A stretch of 64,000 nt of DNA from Fastidiosipila sp. (GTDB lineage Bacteria; Bacillota; Clostridia; Saccharofermentanales; DTU023). The notes below the pieces were generated by a model. The model was not told where the DNA came from and searched no databases. It saw only the letters and a list, made by a program, of their open reading frames with translations. Position numbers and translations under genes: made by a program. The DNA lies in assembly GCA_012511175.1 (NCBI GenBank), contig JAAZGO010000024.1:1-64000 (forward strand). Reading direction: 5' to 3'. Positions 16,431 to 24,026 of the stretch are shown piece after piece. Each line of letters begins with the position of its first letter. Position 1 is the first letter of the stretch.

Positions 16431-17305
16431 GAGAAGAGTTCCCACAAGGGAATGCGGACTTTTCCAAGGTTACCCCCATAATTGCCGGCTGTGATCCGGA
16501 CAATACCATCGATGGCAGCGGCTTCAATTCCAGCTTTCATCGCACGTCTGACATCGTTCTCGTGTTCACCGCAAAGGACAATTTCATAGCAGCAATTCAC
16601 TTCCGCCCCGATTTCTGAATCAGTCAAATAAGCTAATGACGGACAGAAGAGATGATTCGTCGAAGCACGAAGATTTTTATACCTGGATCCCACTTTGCTT
16701 CCCGAACGCACAATACCGCCAGGGAACGGCAAAATAACACGCCCGCTGGAGCGCATGGCGGCTACAGCGCATTCCGCAGCCTTCAAAGCAGCCTCGCGTG
16801 ACCGCCCCAGAAGAATCAAGTTGCCGTCGGTTGCATTTTCAAAAGATCCGAACGATTCTTCAACCAGGAATTCGCCGTCCATAACAGGGATACGCCAGAA
16901 CCTGCGGCCAAATAGCAACTTTGACATCTGGTGTCCATCTCCAAAGTAACGTAAGCTGCTTCCCACCTTAATGGGCTGGCCGCCCATGGTTCCGTTAAAG
17001 CATGCGGTCGTCGGACAGGTGAGCACACATTGGCCCACCCGAGCGATCGTCTGCTCTTCCAGCATCTGTCGTGTGAGAGACAAGATCACAATCGATACGC
17101 CGGGACGTCCATCCGGGCCCGCTTCGATTTCCGATTCAATATCCGCTTCACAACCACAGGCGACTACCGAAGTGGCGAAACCGGTTGCCTTCCTTCCGGC
17201 CTCCCTGGCCCACTCCAGGCTGTCTGCAGTAACCAGGAAACGCGTTCCCACCATATGGAAGCCTTCGGCAAACGTATTTTCAATCTCAACACCGTTAATC
17301 TTCAT
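16427..17305 (-). CDS. fhcD: Formylmethanofuran:H4MPT formyltransferase (Ftr/FhcD)
   Basis: Transfers the formyl group between 5-formyl-H4MPT and methanofuran; in bacteria it is part of the Fhc complex. The 292-residue protein shows Ftr signatures throughout: NTFAEGFHMVGTRFLVTA near the N-terminus, GRPGVSIVILSLTR, CVLTCPTTACFNG, RYFGDGHQ, RFWRIPVMDGEFLVEE and a C-terminal GIVRITAGNYGGNLGK. The length is close to the usual 296-300. It follows the amidohydrolase at 17349 by 43 bases and couples to the ATP-grasp gene by ATGA. This is the clearest single marker that the pathway is genuine H4MPT/MFR chemistry and not folate chemistry. Confidence 0.93.
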   Translation of the reverse strand: MKINGVEIENTFAEGFHMVGTRFLVTADSLEWAREAGRKATGFATSVVACGCEADIESEIEAGPDGRPGVSIVILSLTRQMLEEQTIARVGQCVLTCPTTACFNGTMGGQPIKVGSSLRYFGDGHQMSKLLFGRRFWRIPVMDGEFLVEESFGSFENATDGNLILLGRSREAALKAAECAVAAMRSSGRVILPFPGGIVRSGSKVGSRYKNLRASTNHLFCPSLAYLTDSEIGAEVNCCYEIVLCGEHENDVRRAMKAGIEAAAIDGIVRITAGNYGGNLGKVRIPLWELFS

Positions 17306-17348
17306 GATGCCCGTACCCCTGCCGGAAGAAAGGGCTCTGCCGCGTTAA

Positions 17349-18689
17349 TCAGTTGGTGTACAAACGACCATATGGGATCGTTCTCTGGCGATCTTCGGCC
17401 AGGGCAATAGCTTCCCCGACCAATTCCTCTTCGGAGACAGTCTGGATGACGCCATCCATCATGACTGGTTTCCCATCGATGATGACATTTCGAACATCCG
17501 AAGATTTGCCGCAATATACAATCTGTTGAATCACGTCGTGGACGGGTGCAAAATGGACAGCGCCGGTATCCATGATCACTATGTCGGCAAGCTTCCCTTC
17601 CTCCAGCACGCCTGCGTCCAGGCCCGCTATTTCGGCGGCATTTTCAGTAGCCATTTGGTATACCTGTTTGGCAGTCAGAGCTGCCGGGTCTTCATACTTC
17701 AATTTCTGCAGCATTGAGCCAAAACGCATCTCTTCGAACATATCAAGCAAATCATTTGAGGCCGCCCCGTCCGTGCTGAGACCGACATTGAGGCCGCGGT
17801 TCAGATAATCAACAATCGGGGCGATACCGCTGCCAAGTTTGCCATTGCTCTTGGGGTTGTAGCAGATGCTGACTGCACGTTCCGCAGCAAGTTCCCGCTC
17901 GTGTTCGGTAAAATGAACAGCATGCACGGCGCAGAACGGATAATCCAGGAAGCCCACTGAATCCAGATACTGCAAGGGTGTCAAGCCGGTATCCCGAAGC
18001 GACTCCTGAACCTCCCAGGCAGTCTCCGAAACGTGGCAGAAGGTTTTCAACCCATATGCCTCGCTTGTGTCACGAAGCCAAAGCAGGTAATCCGGCGTGC
18101 AGGTAAAAGGTGTGGAGGGTGCAATGGCGACCCGTTGCAAACCTTTGTTATGCCAGCGCTCAATCGTTGAAATAATTTCAGCCCTCATTGCTTCCGCGGA
18201 TGAAGTGAAGGCTTCGGGTACCCATTTGTCAACTGCCTGAATCGCTCCGGTACCACGTATTCCAATGCGTTCCCACATGGAAAAAAGATCATCCGAGAGG
18301 ACATCCATATCGACAAAAGCGGTGATTCCACTTTTCAGCATTTCAATGGCACCGAGACCGCCATAGAAAGAGCTCAAACGATGGTCGCCTGAGTGGGCAT
18401 CTTCGAGGATGACGCCAACAAAAGGAAAAGTAACTTCTTCACACCATTCCTTAATCTTCAAACGATCTTCCACGCCCTTGAGCATATTTTGGTACAAATG
18501 CGTGTGCAGGTTCACGAAACCGGGTGCAACGACCTTATCTGAACAATCAATCGTCAGGCATCCCTCTCCCGGTACCGGGATATCAGAACCGATCCGTCTG
18601 ATTCGATTGCCCTCGACCAAGAGATTGACATCCTGGACGACGCGATCTGAATCTTGCACCAAAAAAGCGATATTTTTAAGATAAATCAT
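17349..18689 (-). CDS. MTA/SAH-deaminase-like amidohydrolase (paralog A)
   Basis: A 446-residue ATZ/TRZ-type amidohydrolase. Deaminases of this group act on adenosine-like or guanine-like rings and on triazines. Metal and catalytic residues are all present: NLHTH (His 62, 64), FCHVSET (His 219, Glu 222), AVHAVHF (His 256) and LSTDGAASND (Asp 307). Asn-Pro-Lys-Ser-Asn near 278-282 and GSGIAP follow the family pattern. A paralog of identical length, roughly 55-60% alike by eye, lies at 32516-33856 beside mch3. Both therefore associate with H4MPT genes. The spacing of 43 bases to fhcD suggests a shared transcript. The substrate is unknown; a methylated or formyl-yielding heterocycle is an inference. 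Confidence 0.82.
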   Translation of the reverse strand: MIYLKNIAFLVQDSDRVVQDVNLLVEGNRIRRIGSDIPVPGEGCLTIDCSDKVVAPGFVNLHTHLYQNMLKGVEDRLKIKEWCEEVTFPFVGVILEDAHSGDHRLSSFYGGLGAIEMLKSGITAFVDMDVLSDDLFSMWERIGIRGTGAIQAVDKWVPEAFTSSAEAMRAEIISTIERWHNKGLQRVAIAPSTPFTCTPDYLLWLRDTSEAYGLKTFCHVSETAWEVQESLRDTGLTPLQYLDSVGFLDYPFCAVHAVHFTEHERELAAERAVSICYNPKSNGKLGSGIAPIVDYLNRGLNVGLSTDGAASNDLLDMFEEMRFGSMLQKLKYEDPAALTAKQVYQMATENAAEIAGLDAGVLEEGKLADIVIMDTGAVHFAPVHDVIQQIVYCGKSSDVRNVIIDGKPVMMDGVIQTVSEEELVGEAIALAEDRQRTIPYGRLYTN

Positions 18690-18708
18690 AATATCCTATC
18701 CATAATGG

Positions 18709-18738
18709 GCGGCAAAAGAGTTGGTTCTCTTTTGCCGC
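18709..18738. repeat. Perfect 12-bp inverted repeat between the ECF S component and the amidohydrolase
   Basis: GCGGCAAAAGAG, a six-base loop TTGGTT, then its exact complement. Neither side continues into a T-run, so it is not a standard intrinsic terminator. It could be an mRNA processing or stability element between S-component and amidohydrolase cistrons, or a dyad operator. Confidence 0.7.
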
Positions 18739-18789
18739 ATGACAAATTTGCTATTACCTCATGTGAGATAGATGATTCCAGCAAACCAC

Positions 18790-19557
18790 TCAATCCTCAT
18801 CCATTGCTTCATCCACAACCGGTTCATCCTGGCATTGATCCTGGGGACCCACATAGACACCTATTTTGGGTAATCCCTTTAGCAAGGGTACCCCGATAAT
18901 TGCTGCAATGGCTGCAAAAAGAACACGTTGCAGCGGGGTAACCAACAATAATGGTTGGAAGATTTCGGCGGGCAGTCCATAGAGCAAAATGGCAAAGAAG
19001 TTGCCAATTGGAAGTGAAGCTCCCATGAATCCTGCAAATGCGCAGATCCAAATCGCCATAAACTGAAGGCCAATATTCTTACCGATCAGCCATCTGCGGG
19101 CAAACAAACCGCCAATGATCATTGCAATTGCCGCCAGCCCGTACAATACCATATACAGGGGGAAGGCCTGTCCTGTCGCTGTGGACAGCCAGAGTACGAC
19201 GCCGCCTCCCGCAATAACCAGAGATAATGGCCAAAACTTTCCTCCACGGCTGACGAGACCTGCCGCCAAGGCACAAAACAAGTCGGTTACAAAGCTCGCA
19301 AGCCCCAAAAGAGCAGTGTGCGGAGCGATGAGTGATCCAATAAATGAACCGACCGAGGCCGTAGCAGCACCCGCGACGGGACCGAAGAATATCCCTGCCA
19401 ACGGCGCAAAAATGACACCCACTGAGAAAGACGAACCTGTCCCAATAATGGGGATCGTTGGCAACAGCGCGGAAGCTGCGTGCAAGGCAGCCCAAACAGC
19501 AACGATGGCGGGATGCGTATTACCCAATACCGTAAACTTCTTTTTGTTCTCGCTCAT
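18790..19557 (-). CDS. ECF transporter S component, paralog 1
   Basis: A 255-residue, very hydrophobic protein with about six membrane segments, matching the substrate-binding S component of energy-coupling-factor importers. The region PIIGTGSSFSVGVIFAPLAG, FFGPVAGAATASVGSFIG and SLIAPHT is the Gly/Ala-rich S-component type. The tail is acidic and hydrophilic. I chose ATG 19557, which aligns with the paralog at 19663-20424; by eye the two are about 70% identical. Both sit downstream of the A-A-T genes. The family is not one I can link to a named vitamin. Given the neighbours, a pterin, furan or heterocycle substrate is a guess. Confidence 0.75.
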   Translation of the reverse strand: MSENKKKFTVLGNTHPAIVAVWAALHAASALLPTIPIIGTGSSFSVGVIFAPLAGIFFGPVAGAATASVGSFIGSLIAPHTALLGLASFVTDLFCALAAGLVSRGGKFWPLSLVIAGGGVVLWLSTATGQAFPLYMVLYGLAAIAMIIGGLFARRWLIGKNIGLQFMAIWICAFAGFMGASLPIGNFFAILLYGLPAEIFQPLLLVTPLQRVLFAAIAAIIGVPLLKGLPKIGVYVGPQDQCQDEPVVDEAMDED

Positions 19558-19662
19558 ACTCAATTCTTTCTGATACCTCTCTGAATGCATGACCAAAGCC
19601 TAATGATTGAGACAGCAAAACTGACTGCCATCCCAACCATTAGGCTGAATCTGTTAACCTCT

Positions 19663-20424
19663 CTACGGTTCTTCGTCTTTTATTTCTTCTTCATCAAAAG
19701 CTGCTTCCTGCGGGCCGACATAAACACCAATTTTGGGCAAGCCAATCAGCAGCGGTGTGCCAATGATTGCAGCAACCAGGGAGAAAATGGCTCGCTCCGT
19801 GGGAGTCAACAAAAGCAGCGGTCTGAAAAGTTCCGCGGGCAGTCCATACATCAAAATTGCAAGGAAGTTGCCGGACGGCACAGACGCACCAAGCAGCGAC
19901 GCGAATGTGCATATCCAGATTGCCACGAACTGAAGAACGATATTCCTGCCAGTCAACCATTTGCGGGCAAATAAACCGCCAACGACCATGGCTAGCGCAG
20001 CAAGCGCATAGAGGACCATGTACAGAGGGAAAGCACGGCCGGTAGCCGTCGCCAACCAAAGTGCCGAGCCGCCGACAGCAAAGAGCAATGACAGAGGCCA
20101 CAACTTTCCACCACGGCTAACTAAACCTGCCACCAATGCGCAAAGCAGTTCCGGTATGAAGCTGATCAGACCGAAAGTTGCTGTGTGCGGAGCAATAAGG
20201 GATCCAATGAAAGAACCGACTGTCGCTGCCGCCGCACCTGCAATAGGTCCAAAGAAGATTCCTGCCAAAGGTGCAAATATCATCCCAACGGAAAAGGAGA
20301 ATCCTGTTCCGATAATGGGAATCGTCGGTAACAGCGCGGATGCAGCATGCAAGGCTGCCCATACGGCAATTACAGCCGGATGTGTGTTACCGAGTAATGA
20401 ATATTTCTTTTTCGTACCACTCAT
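19663..20424 (-). CDS. ECF transporter S component, paralog 2
   Basis: A 253-residue membrane protein nearly colinear with its neighbour at 18790. Shared landmarks include GNTHPAVIAVWAALHAASAL, PTIPIIGTG, PLAGIFFGP and GLPKIGVYVGPQ near the C-terminus. ATG 20424 has AGAGGAATAGT just upstream, a reasonable ribosome binding site. Tandem duplication of an S component served by one energizing module suggests two related ligands or two affinities. It starts about 300 bases after the ATPase gene, with structured DNA in between. Confidence 0.75.
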   Translation of the reverse strand: MSGTKKKYSLLGNTHPAVIAVWAALHAASALLPTIPIIGTGFSFSVGMIFAPLAGIFFGPIAGAAAATVGSFIGSLIAPHTATFGLISFIPELLCALVAGLVSRGGKLWPLSLLFAVGGSALWLATATGRAFPLYMVLYALAALAMVVGGLFARKWLTGRNIVLQFVAIWICTFASLLGASVPSGNFLAILMYGLPAELFRPLLLLTPTERAIFSLVAAIIGTPLLIGLPKIGVYVGPQEAAFDEEEIKDEEP

Positions 20425-20448
20425 ACTATTCCTCTTTCTACGATGCAA

Positions 20449-20740
20449 TGCATCAATCGCTCTACGGACATCCCGTTATAACCAACTGCGGACGCCCGCC
20501 TCCCAATCCGATCTGTCCCCGCCAGTCAAGAGCCGACGGGGGTGCCAACGAAATTGGTAAACATGTCACCGCCCGGTTCCTGATTAGTCCGCAACACAGG
20601 GGTGACTATTGAGTGCTGAACTTCCTCCCGGTCTGCCTCCTTTCCAGTGCCGAACGGCCATTCGGCACCAATTCTCTCTCTTCAGTTCCCCCAAAATTCA
20701 TCTGCTTGTCCCGCCGGTCTTGTAGCCGGCACAACTGTTC
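20449..20740 (-). other. Structured intercistronic region between ecfA and the S-component genes
   Basis: No gene is seen. Read on the minus strand it has an 8-bp hairpin with a 6-base loop (GTGCCGAA/TTCGGCAC, 20647-20668) and a GTCACC...GGTGAC pair enclosing about 30 bases that contain CCTG/CAGG. There is also a GCCGG/CCGGC stem near 20720. I cannot assign a known riboswitch class. It may be an RNA element that sets S-component expression separately from the A-A-T genes. Confidence 0.4.
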
Positions 20741-21565
20741 CTAGTAACTTTCAACCAAATAATCACATAACTGACCCACTGTTGTCGTTTGCGGCAAATT
20801 TTTCATTTTTGCCCGGAGACGGTTGGCCAGTTGAGTGATCTGAGGAGGCAAAATATTTGTCTTTGCAAGCTCCTCTTCCTTCACAAATACTTCTTCTGTC
20901 GCCATATCCAACATAAGCTCTGCTTCGCTCAGAACGATCGTTCTATCGGCATACTCAGCGACCAAGGGCATCTGGTGGGTCACGTAAATGATCGTACGTC
21001 CCTCTTCGTGAAGGCGCCTTGCAATATCCATGATCTGATAGCAGCCCCTGTAATCCTGACCGCTGGTCGGTTCGTCCAGGATCAAAATTGGAGGATTCAT
21101 GGCCAGAACGGATGCAATGACAACCTTGGCACGATCACCCTTGCTGAGTGCAGGAGGATATTCTTCAAATTTGTCTGACACTCCGACAGCTTCCGCTGCC
21201 TTATTAACCCGTTCGTCAGCTTCATCCGATGGTATCTTTGCATTCTTTAAGGCGTACAGGATTTCGTCCTTGACAGTCGACTCGAAAAGCTGGTTATCCG
21301 GATTTTGCAGCACGAAACCAATCTCGTGCGAAATCTCCGCAACAGACATGTCCTTGTTATCCTCGCCGTTAATAAAGACCTTCCCGCTCGTCGGGCGTAG
21401 CAGGCCTGTGATATTTTTCAGGAGGGTGGATTTTCCCGAACCGTTCTGTCCGATGATGGCAACAAATTCGCCGCGCTTGATGTCCAGGCTGACATCTTTC
21501 AGAGCCTCCACACCGCTGGCGTAGGTATATGACAGATGATCAATCTTCAGAACTGTTTCACTCAC
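20741..21565 (-). CDS. ECF transporter ATPase, subunit 1
   Basis: A 274-residue ABC ATPase of the ECF type. Walker A is GQNGSGKST, Walker B is ILILDEPTSGQD, and the switch His lies in IIYVTHQMP. The signature motif is LSKGDRAK instead of LSGGQ, a degenerate form seen in one half of heterodimeric ECF pairs. The C-terminal extension has PPQITQLANRLR, the Q-helix-type region that couples to the T component. The start overlaps the stop of the second ATPase by four bases (ATGA). Confidence 0.9.
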   Translation of the reverse strand: MSETVLKIDHLSYTYASGVEALKDVSLDIKRGEFVAIIGQNGSGKSTLLKNITGLLRPTSGKVFINGEDNKDMSVAEISHEIGFVLQNPDNQLFESTVKDEILYALKNAKIPSDEADERVNKAAEAVGVSDKFEEYPPALSKGDRAKVVIASVLAMNPPILILDEPTSGQDYRGCYQIMDIARRLHEEGRTIIYVTHQMPLVAEYADRTIVLSEAELMLDMATEEVFVKEEELAKTNILPPQITQLANRLRAKMKNLPQTTTVGQLCDYLVESY

Positions 21566-22431
21566 GAGAAGGTCTCCTTATTCTTAAACAACTGATAGAT
21601 AGCTTGTTCCGCTTCATCCAGTATGATGGGATGCCGTGACATAGGCAACCCTTTTTCGCTCATTCGTCTGGACAATTCCGACACCTGAGGCGGCCTGATC
21701 CAATTGTCCTTTAGCAGGTCGAACTGTTCGAAAATTACATGCGGTGAGTCAAAGGCGACAATACGGCCGTTATTAATCACGCAGATTTTGTCCGCGTACT
21801 CAGCGATTTCCTCGCTCTTGTGCGTCGCCATGACAATGGTCATGGAATGCATACCACGAATTTTGTAGATCACCTCAAATACTTCTCGTGTTCCAATCGG
21901 ATCCAATTGAGATGTCGGTTCATCGAGCACCAGTATTTCCGGCTGCATAACGAGCGCTGTGGCAATAATCAATCTTTGTTTTTGGCCGCCCGAAAGAGCC
22001 AGAGGTGAATCTTTGACACGATGCCACAGGCCCACAACGTTAAGAGCCCATTCAATACGTTCCTTGATTTCAGCAGCGGGAAGCTGCAGGTTCTCCGGAC
22101 CAAAGGCTGTTTCTTCCTCAATGCTGTGGGTAAATATCTGCGTCTCCGGGTCTTCCAGCACCACACCGACATGGCGCGACAATTCAGCAACTGTCGTTTC
22201 CTGCGTATCCAGTCCGGCAACTGTCACTTTCCCGCGCAGTGTTCCAGAAAGCGAGTGCGGAATAATCCCATTAATGCACTGGCAGAGAGTGGATTTACCT
22301 GAACCGTTTGCCCCCATCACCGCAATAAATTCACCCTGTTTAATCGATAGGTTAATTTTCCTTAGTACCCAGCGCTTTGTCCGGCTGTAGCAATAAGAAA
22401 CATCATCAAAGCAAATCATATCCTTCACCAC
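21562..22431 (-). CDS. ECF transporter ATPase, subunit 2
   Basis: A 289-residue ABC ATPase pairing with the neighbouring ATPase to energize the importer. It has Walker A GANGSGKST, a canonical signature LSGGQKQR, Walker B ILVLDEPTSQLD and a C-terminal PPQVSELSRRM stretch. GTG 22431, eight bases after GGAGGGGG, is a better start than a GTG at 22449, which has no upstream ribosome binding site. It follows the T component by about 20 bases. Confidence 0.9.
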   Translation of the reverse strand: MVKDMICFDDVSYCYSRTKRWVLRKINLSIKQGEFIAVMGANGSGKSTLCQCINGIIPHSLSGTLRGKVTVAGLDTQETTVAELSRHVGVVLEDPETQIFTHSIEEETAFGPENLQLPAAEIKERIEWALNVVGLWHRVKDSPLALSGGQKQRLIIATALVMQPEILVLDEPTSQLDPIGTREVFEVIYKIRGMHSMTIVMATHKSEEIAEYADKICVINNGRIVAFDSPHVIFEQFDLLKDNWIRPPQVSELSRRMSEKGLPMSRHPIILDEAEQAIYQLFKNKETFS

Positions 22432-22449
22432 AATTAATTCCCCCTCCAC

Positions 22450-23199
22450 TTAAAAATAGTAGTTGGCCGTAATAATTGCGGCGCAATATAGACACACCAG
22501 CAAAAGCGCGACCCAGTCTGTTGGTTTTGTACGGATCTCACTAACGTAAGTCTTCTTCTTAAATGCGCCGAATGCACGTGAATCCATGGCAATACCCATT
22601 TGCTGGGCACGACGCATCCCACCGATCACTAGAGGTGTGACGAGGGCGGGATAGGCCTTCGCTTTCACAATGACATTCTTGTGCTCAAAAGCGGTCATAC
22701 CGCGCATTTTCTGTGCTTCCTGGATCGACCGGATCTCGCTTTGAAACATTGGGACCATATTCATGGTAGTTGTCATAATGTAAGCTGCCTTGTATGGCAA
22801 TCCCATCCTTGTCATTCCAAGGGCGAGACGATTCAAGGGCGTTGTCATTGTAAGCATGGGCATCAACAGGATCAGAGAACAGAGCCGAATACCCAGAACG
22901 ATTCCGTAAATCAAGCCGTTAAGCTTAAAAATTCCCAGAAGATTGCGTTCCGCATCAGGGTAAAAGATCATTTGCAGCACAATGATGAATACGATAAGAA
23001 AGGACAAAAATTTCAGGTACCCCGTCAGGTATTTCCCCGGAAGCCGGGCAGCAAACCACAGGGCCAAAAAAGTCACGAGAAATGCGATTACCAAATAAAG
23101 GTTGGTGACCATAAATACAGTCACAGTCAGCATCAAAACACTGAGTAATTTGATTCTCGGATCCATTCTCGTCAAGAAACTCTCTTTTGCTTCGGTCAT
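22450..23199 (-). CDS. ecfT: ECF transporter T component (transmembrane scaffold)
   Basis: A 249-residue membrane protein with about five to six hydrophobic segments. It has an N-terminal RMDPRIKLLSVL and two Ala-Arg-Gly-like coupling motifs typical of EcfT (SIQEAQKMRGMTA and GIAMDSRAFGAF), which sit on the helices that touch the two ATPases. ATG 23199 with GGAG nine bases upstream is preferred over a TTG at 23205. It is the first gene of the ECF-fhc block, downstream of tandem promoters and a structured leader. Confidence 0.9.
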   Translation of the reverse strand: MTEAKESFLTRMDPRIKLLSVLMLTVTVFMVTNLYLVIAFLVTFLALWFAARLPGKYLTGYLKFLSFLIVFIIVLQMIFYPDAERNLLGIFKLNGLIYGIVLGIRLCSLILLMPMLTMTTPLNRLALGMTRMGLPYKAAYIMTTTMNMVPMFQSEIRSIQEAQKMRGMTAFEHKNVIVKAKAYPALVTPLVIGGMRRAQQMGIAMDSRAFGAFKKKTYVSEIRTKPTDWVALLLVCLYCAAIITANYYF

Positions 23200-23267
23200 T
23201 GACAAATTCTCCTCATTTCTCTTGTGCCATAATCACCGATCATGCTCCCTGCTATCCAAGACGGCAA

Positions 23268-23361
23268 GCAACCTACACCGGCAAACAGCTGTCCACGCGA
23301 CAGCGATCCCAAACGAGTCCCCCAACTGGCTGACGGTGCATATTGCCCTGAAATAGGTTGC
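23268..23361 (-). ncRNA. Candidate structured leader RNA (riboswitch-like) upstream of ecfT
   Basis: Within the transcript leader of the ECF operon an 8-bp perfect closing stem (GCAACCTA 23268-23275 with TAGGTTGC 23354-23361) encloses a second 5-bp pair (CACCG 23276-23280 with CGGTG 23334-23338). Inside is a 6-bp hairpin, GCTGTC/GACAGC at 23288-23304 with a five-base loop. The nested layout and location between promoter (23401-23428) and ecfT start suggest a ligand-sensing or attenuating RNA. It does not match the B12, TPP, FMN, THF, purine or preQ1 consensus sequences I can recall. Confidence 0.45.
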
Positions 23362-23400
23362 AATTACGATCAGTCTGGCGGGATGTTTCGCTGGGACTTT

Positions 23401-23428
23401 ATCTTATAAGTTTGATCGTGCGTGTCAA
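23401..23428 (-). promoter_or_regulatory. Sigma-A promoter P1 for the ECF-fhc block
   Basis: On the minus strand TTGACA (23423-23428) is followed after 16 bases by TAAGAT (23401-23406). The predicted start lies near 23394, leaving a leader of about 195 bases before ecfT that contains the structured element. Confidence 0.6.
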
Positions 23429-23683
23429 TAAAAAGGAATGCGTACCAGGCCCCAGGTCAATCGGAAAACAAGGTTTGACTGACTTTCGCAGACAATATGC
23501 CATCTGCACGCACCTCCCCAAAGAGCAATACCATCCTGACTTCGCGAGTGACAAGTTCGGGGGTTGCTTCTCACTTCCAGAATATCGCTTAGTCACATTA
23601 ATACCTGATAAACTACACTGCGCCCGACCCATGCCTGTCCGTTAAATCTTATCAATAAACGGAGCTTATGACTGATAATTGTT

Positions 23684-23705
23684 GCATTTATACTGCAGTA
23701 AATGC
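23684..23705. repeat. Inverted repeat just downstream of promoter P2
   Basis: GCATTTA, eight central bases TACTGCAG, then TAAATGC. It lies about 15-35 bases downstream of the predicted start from the P2 promoter on the minus strand, where a dyad could act as an operator. Confidence 0.5.
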
Positions 23706-23725
23706 ATTTAAAAGTTACTTCGGTC

Positions 23726-23754
23726 ATACTAGACCATCACCGTGTAATTGTCAA
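23726..23754 (-). promoter_or_regulatory. Strong sigma-A promoter P2 upstream of ecfT
   Basis: Perfect TTGACA (23749-23754), 17-base spacer, TAGTAT (23726-23731) on the minus strand. It would give a leader of more than 500 bases to ecfT, or an independent small RNA. No credible gene is seen between it and P1. The rest of 23206-24026 is non-coding. Confidence 0.6.
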
Positions 23755-24026
23755 CGAATCTTCCGCATAGGACAAGATCAAAATGATAAAGCTCCTCAAT
23801 TTGAACGCATATTCAGGAAATATCCAGACACTTTTACCAATTTTTTACGGACGACCCAAAATCCATTGCAACCATAAAGAAACGCCGGTCAGGAGAAACA
23901 TTCCAAACAATGACGATGAGCCACGGTCCGGCTGCCCCGGTCATCCACCGCATTACAGGCGCAACAAAGGGCAGTGCACCTGTGCAACCATCTTCGGAAG
24001 TCCTGCTGAAATTTCTGAAATTTTAT

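Noticed and set aside
20449-20740. TPP, cobalamin or molybdenum-cofactor riboswitch
   Set aside because: None of the conserved boxes I know is present; only generic stems are visible.
23399-23632. 77-codon minus-strand frame in the ecfT leader
   Set aside because: Overlaps a good promoter, lacks a ribosome binding site and has no recognisable domain.
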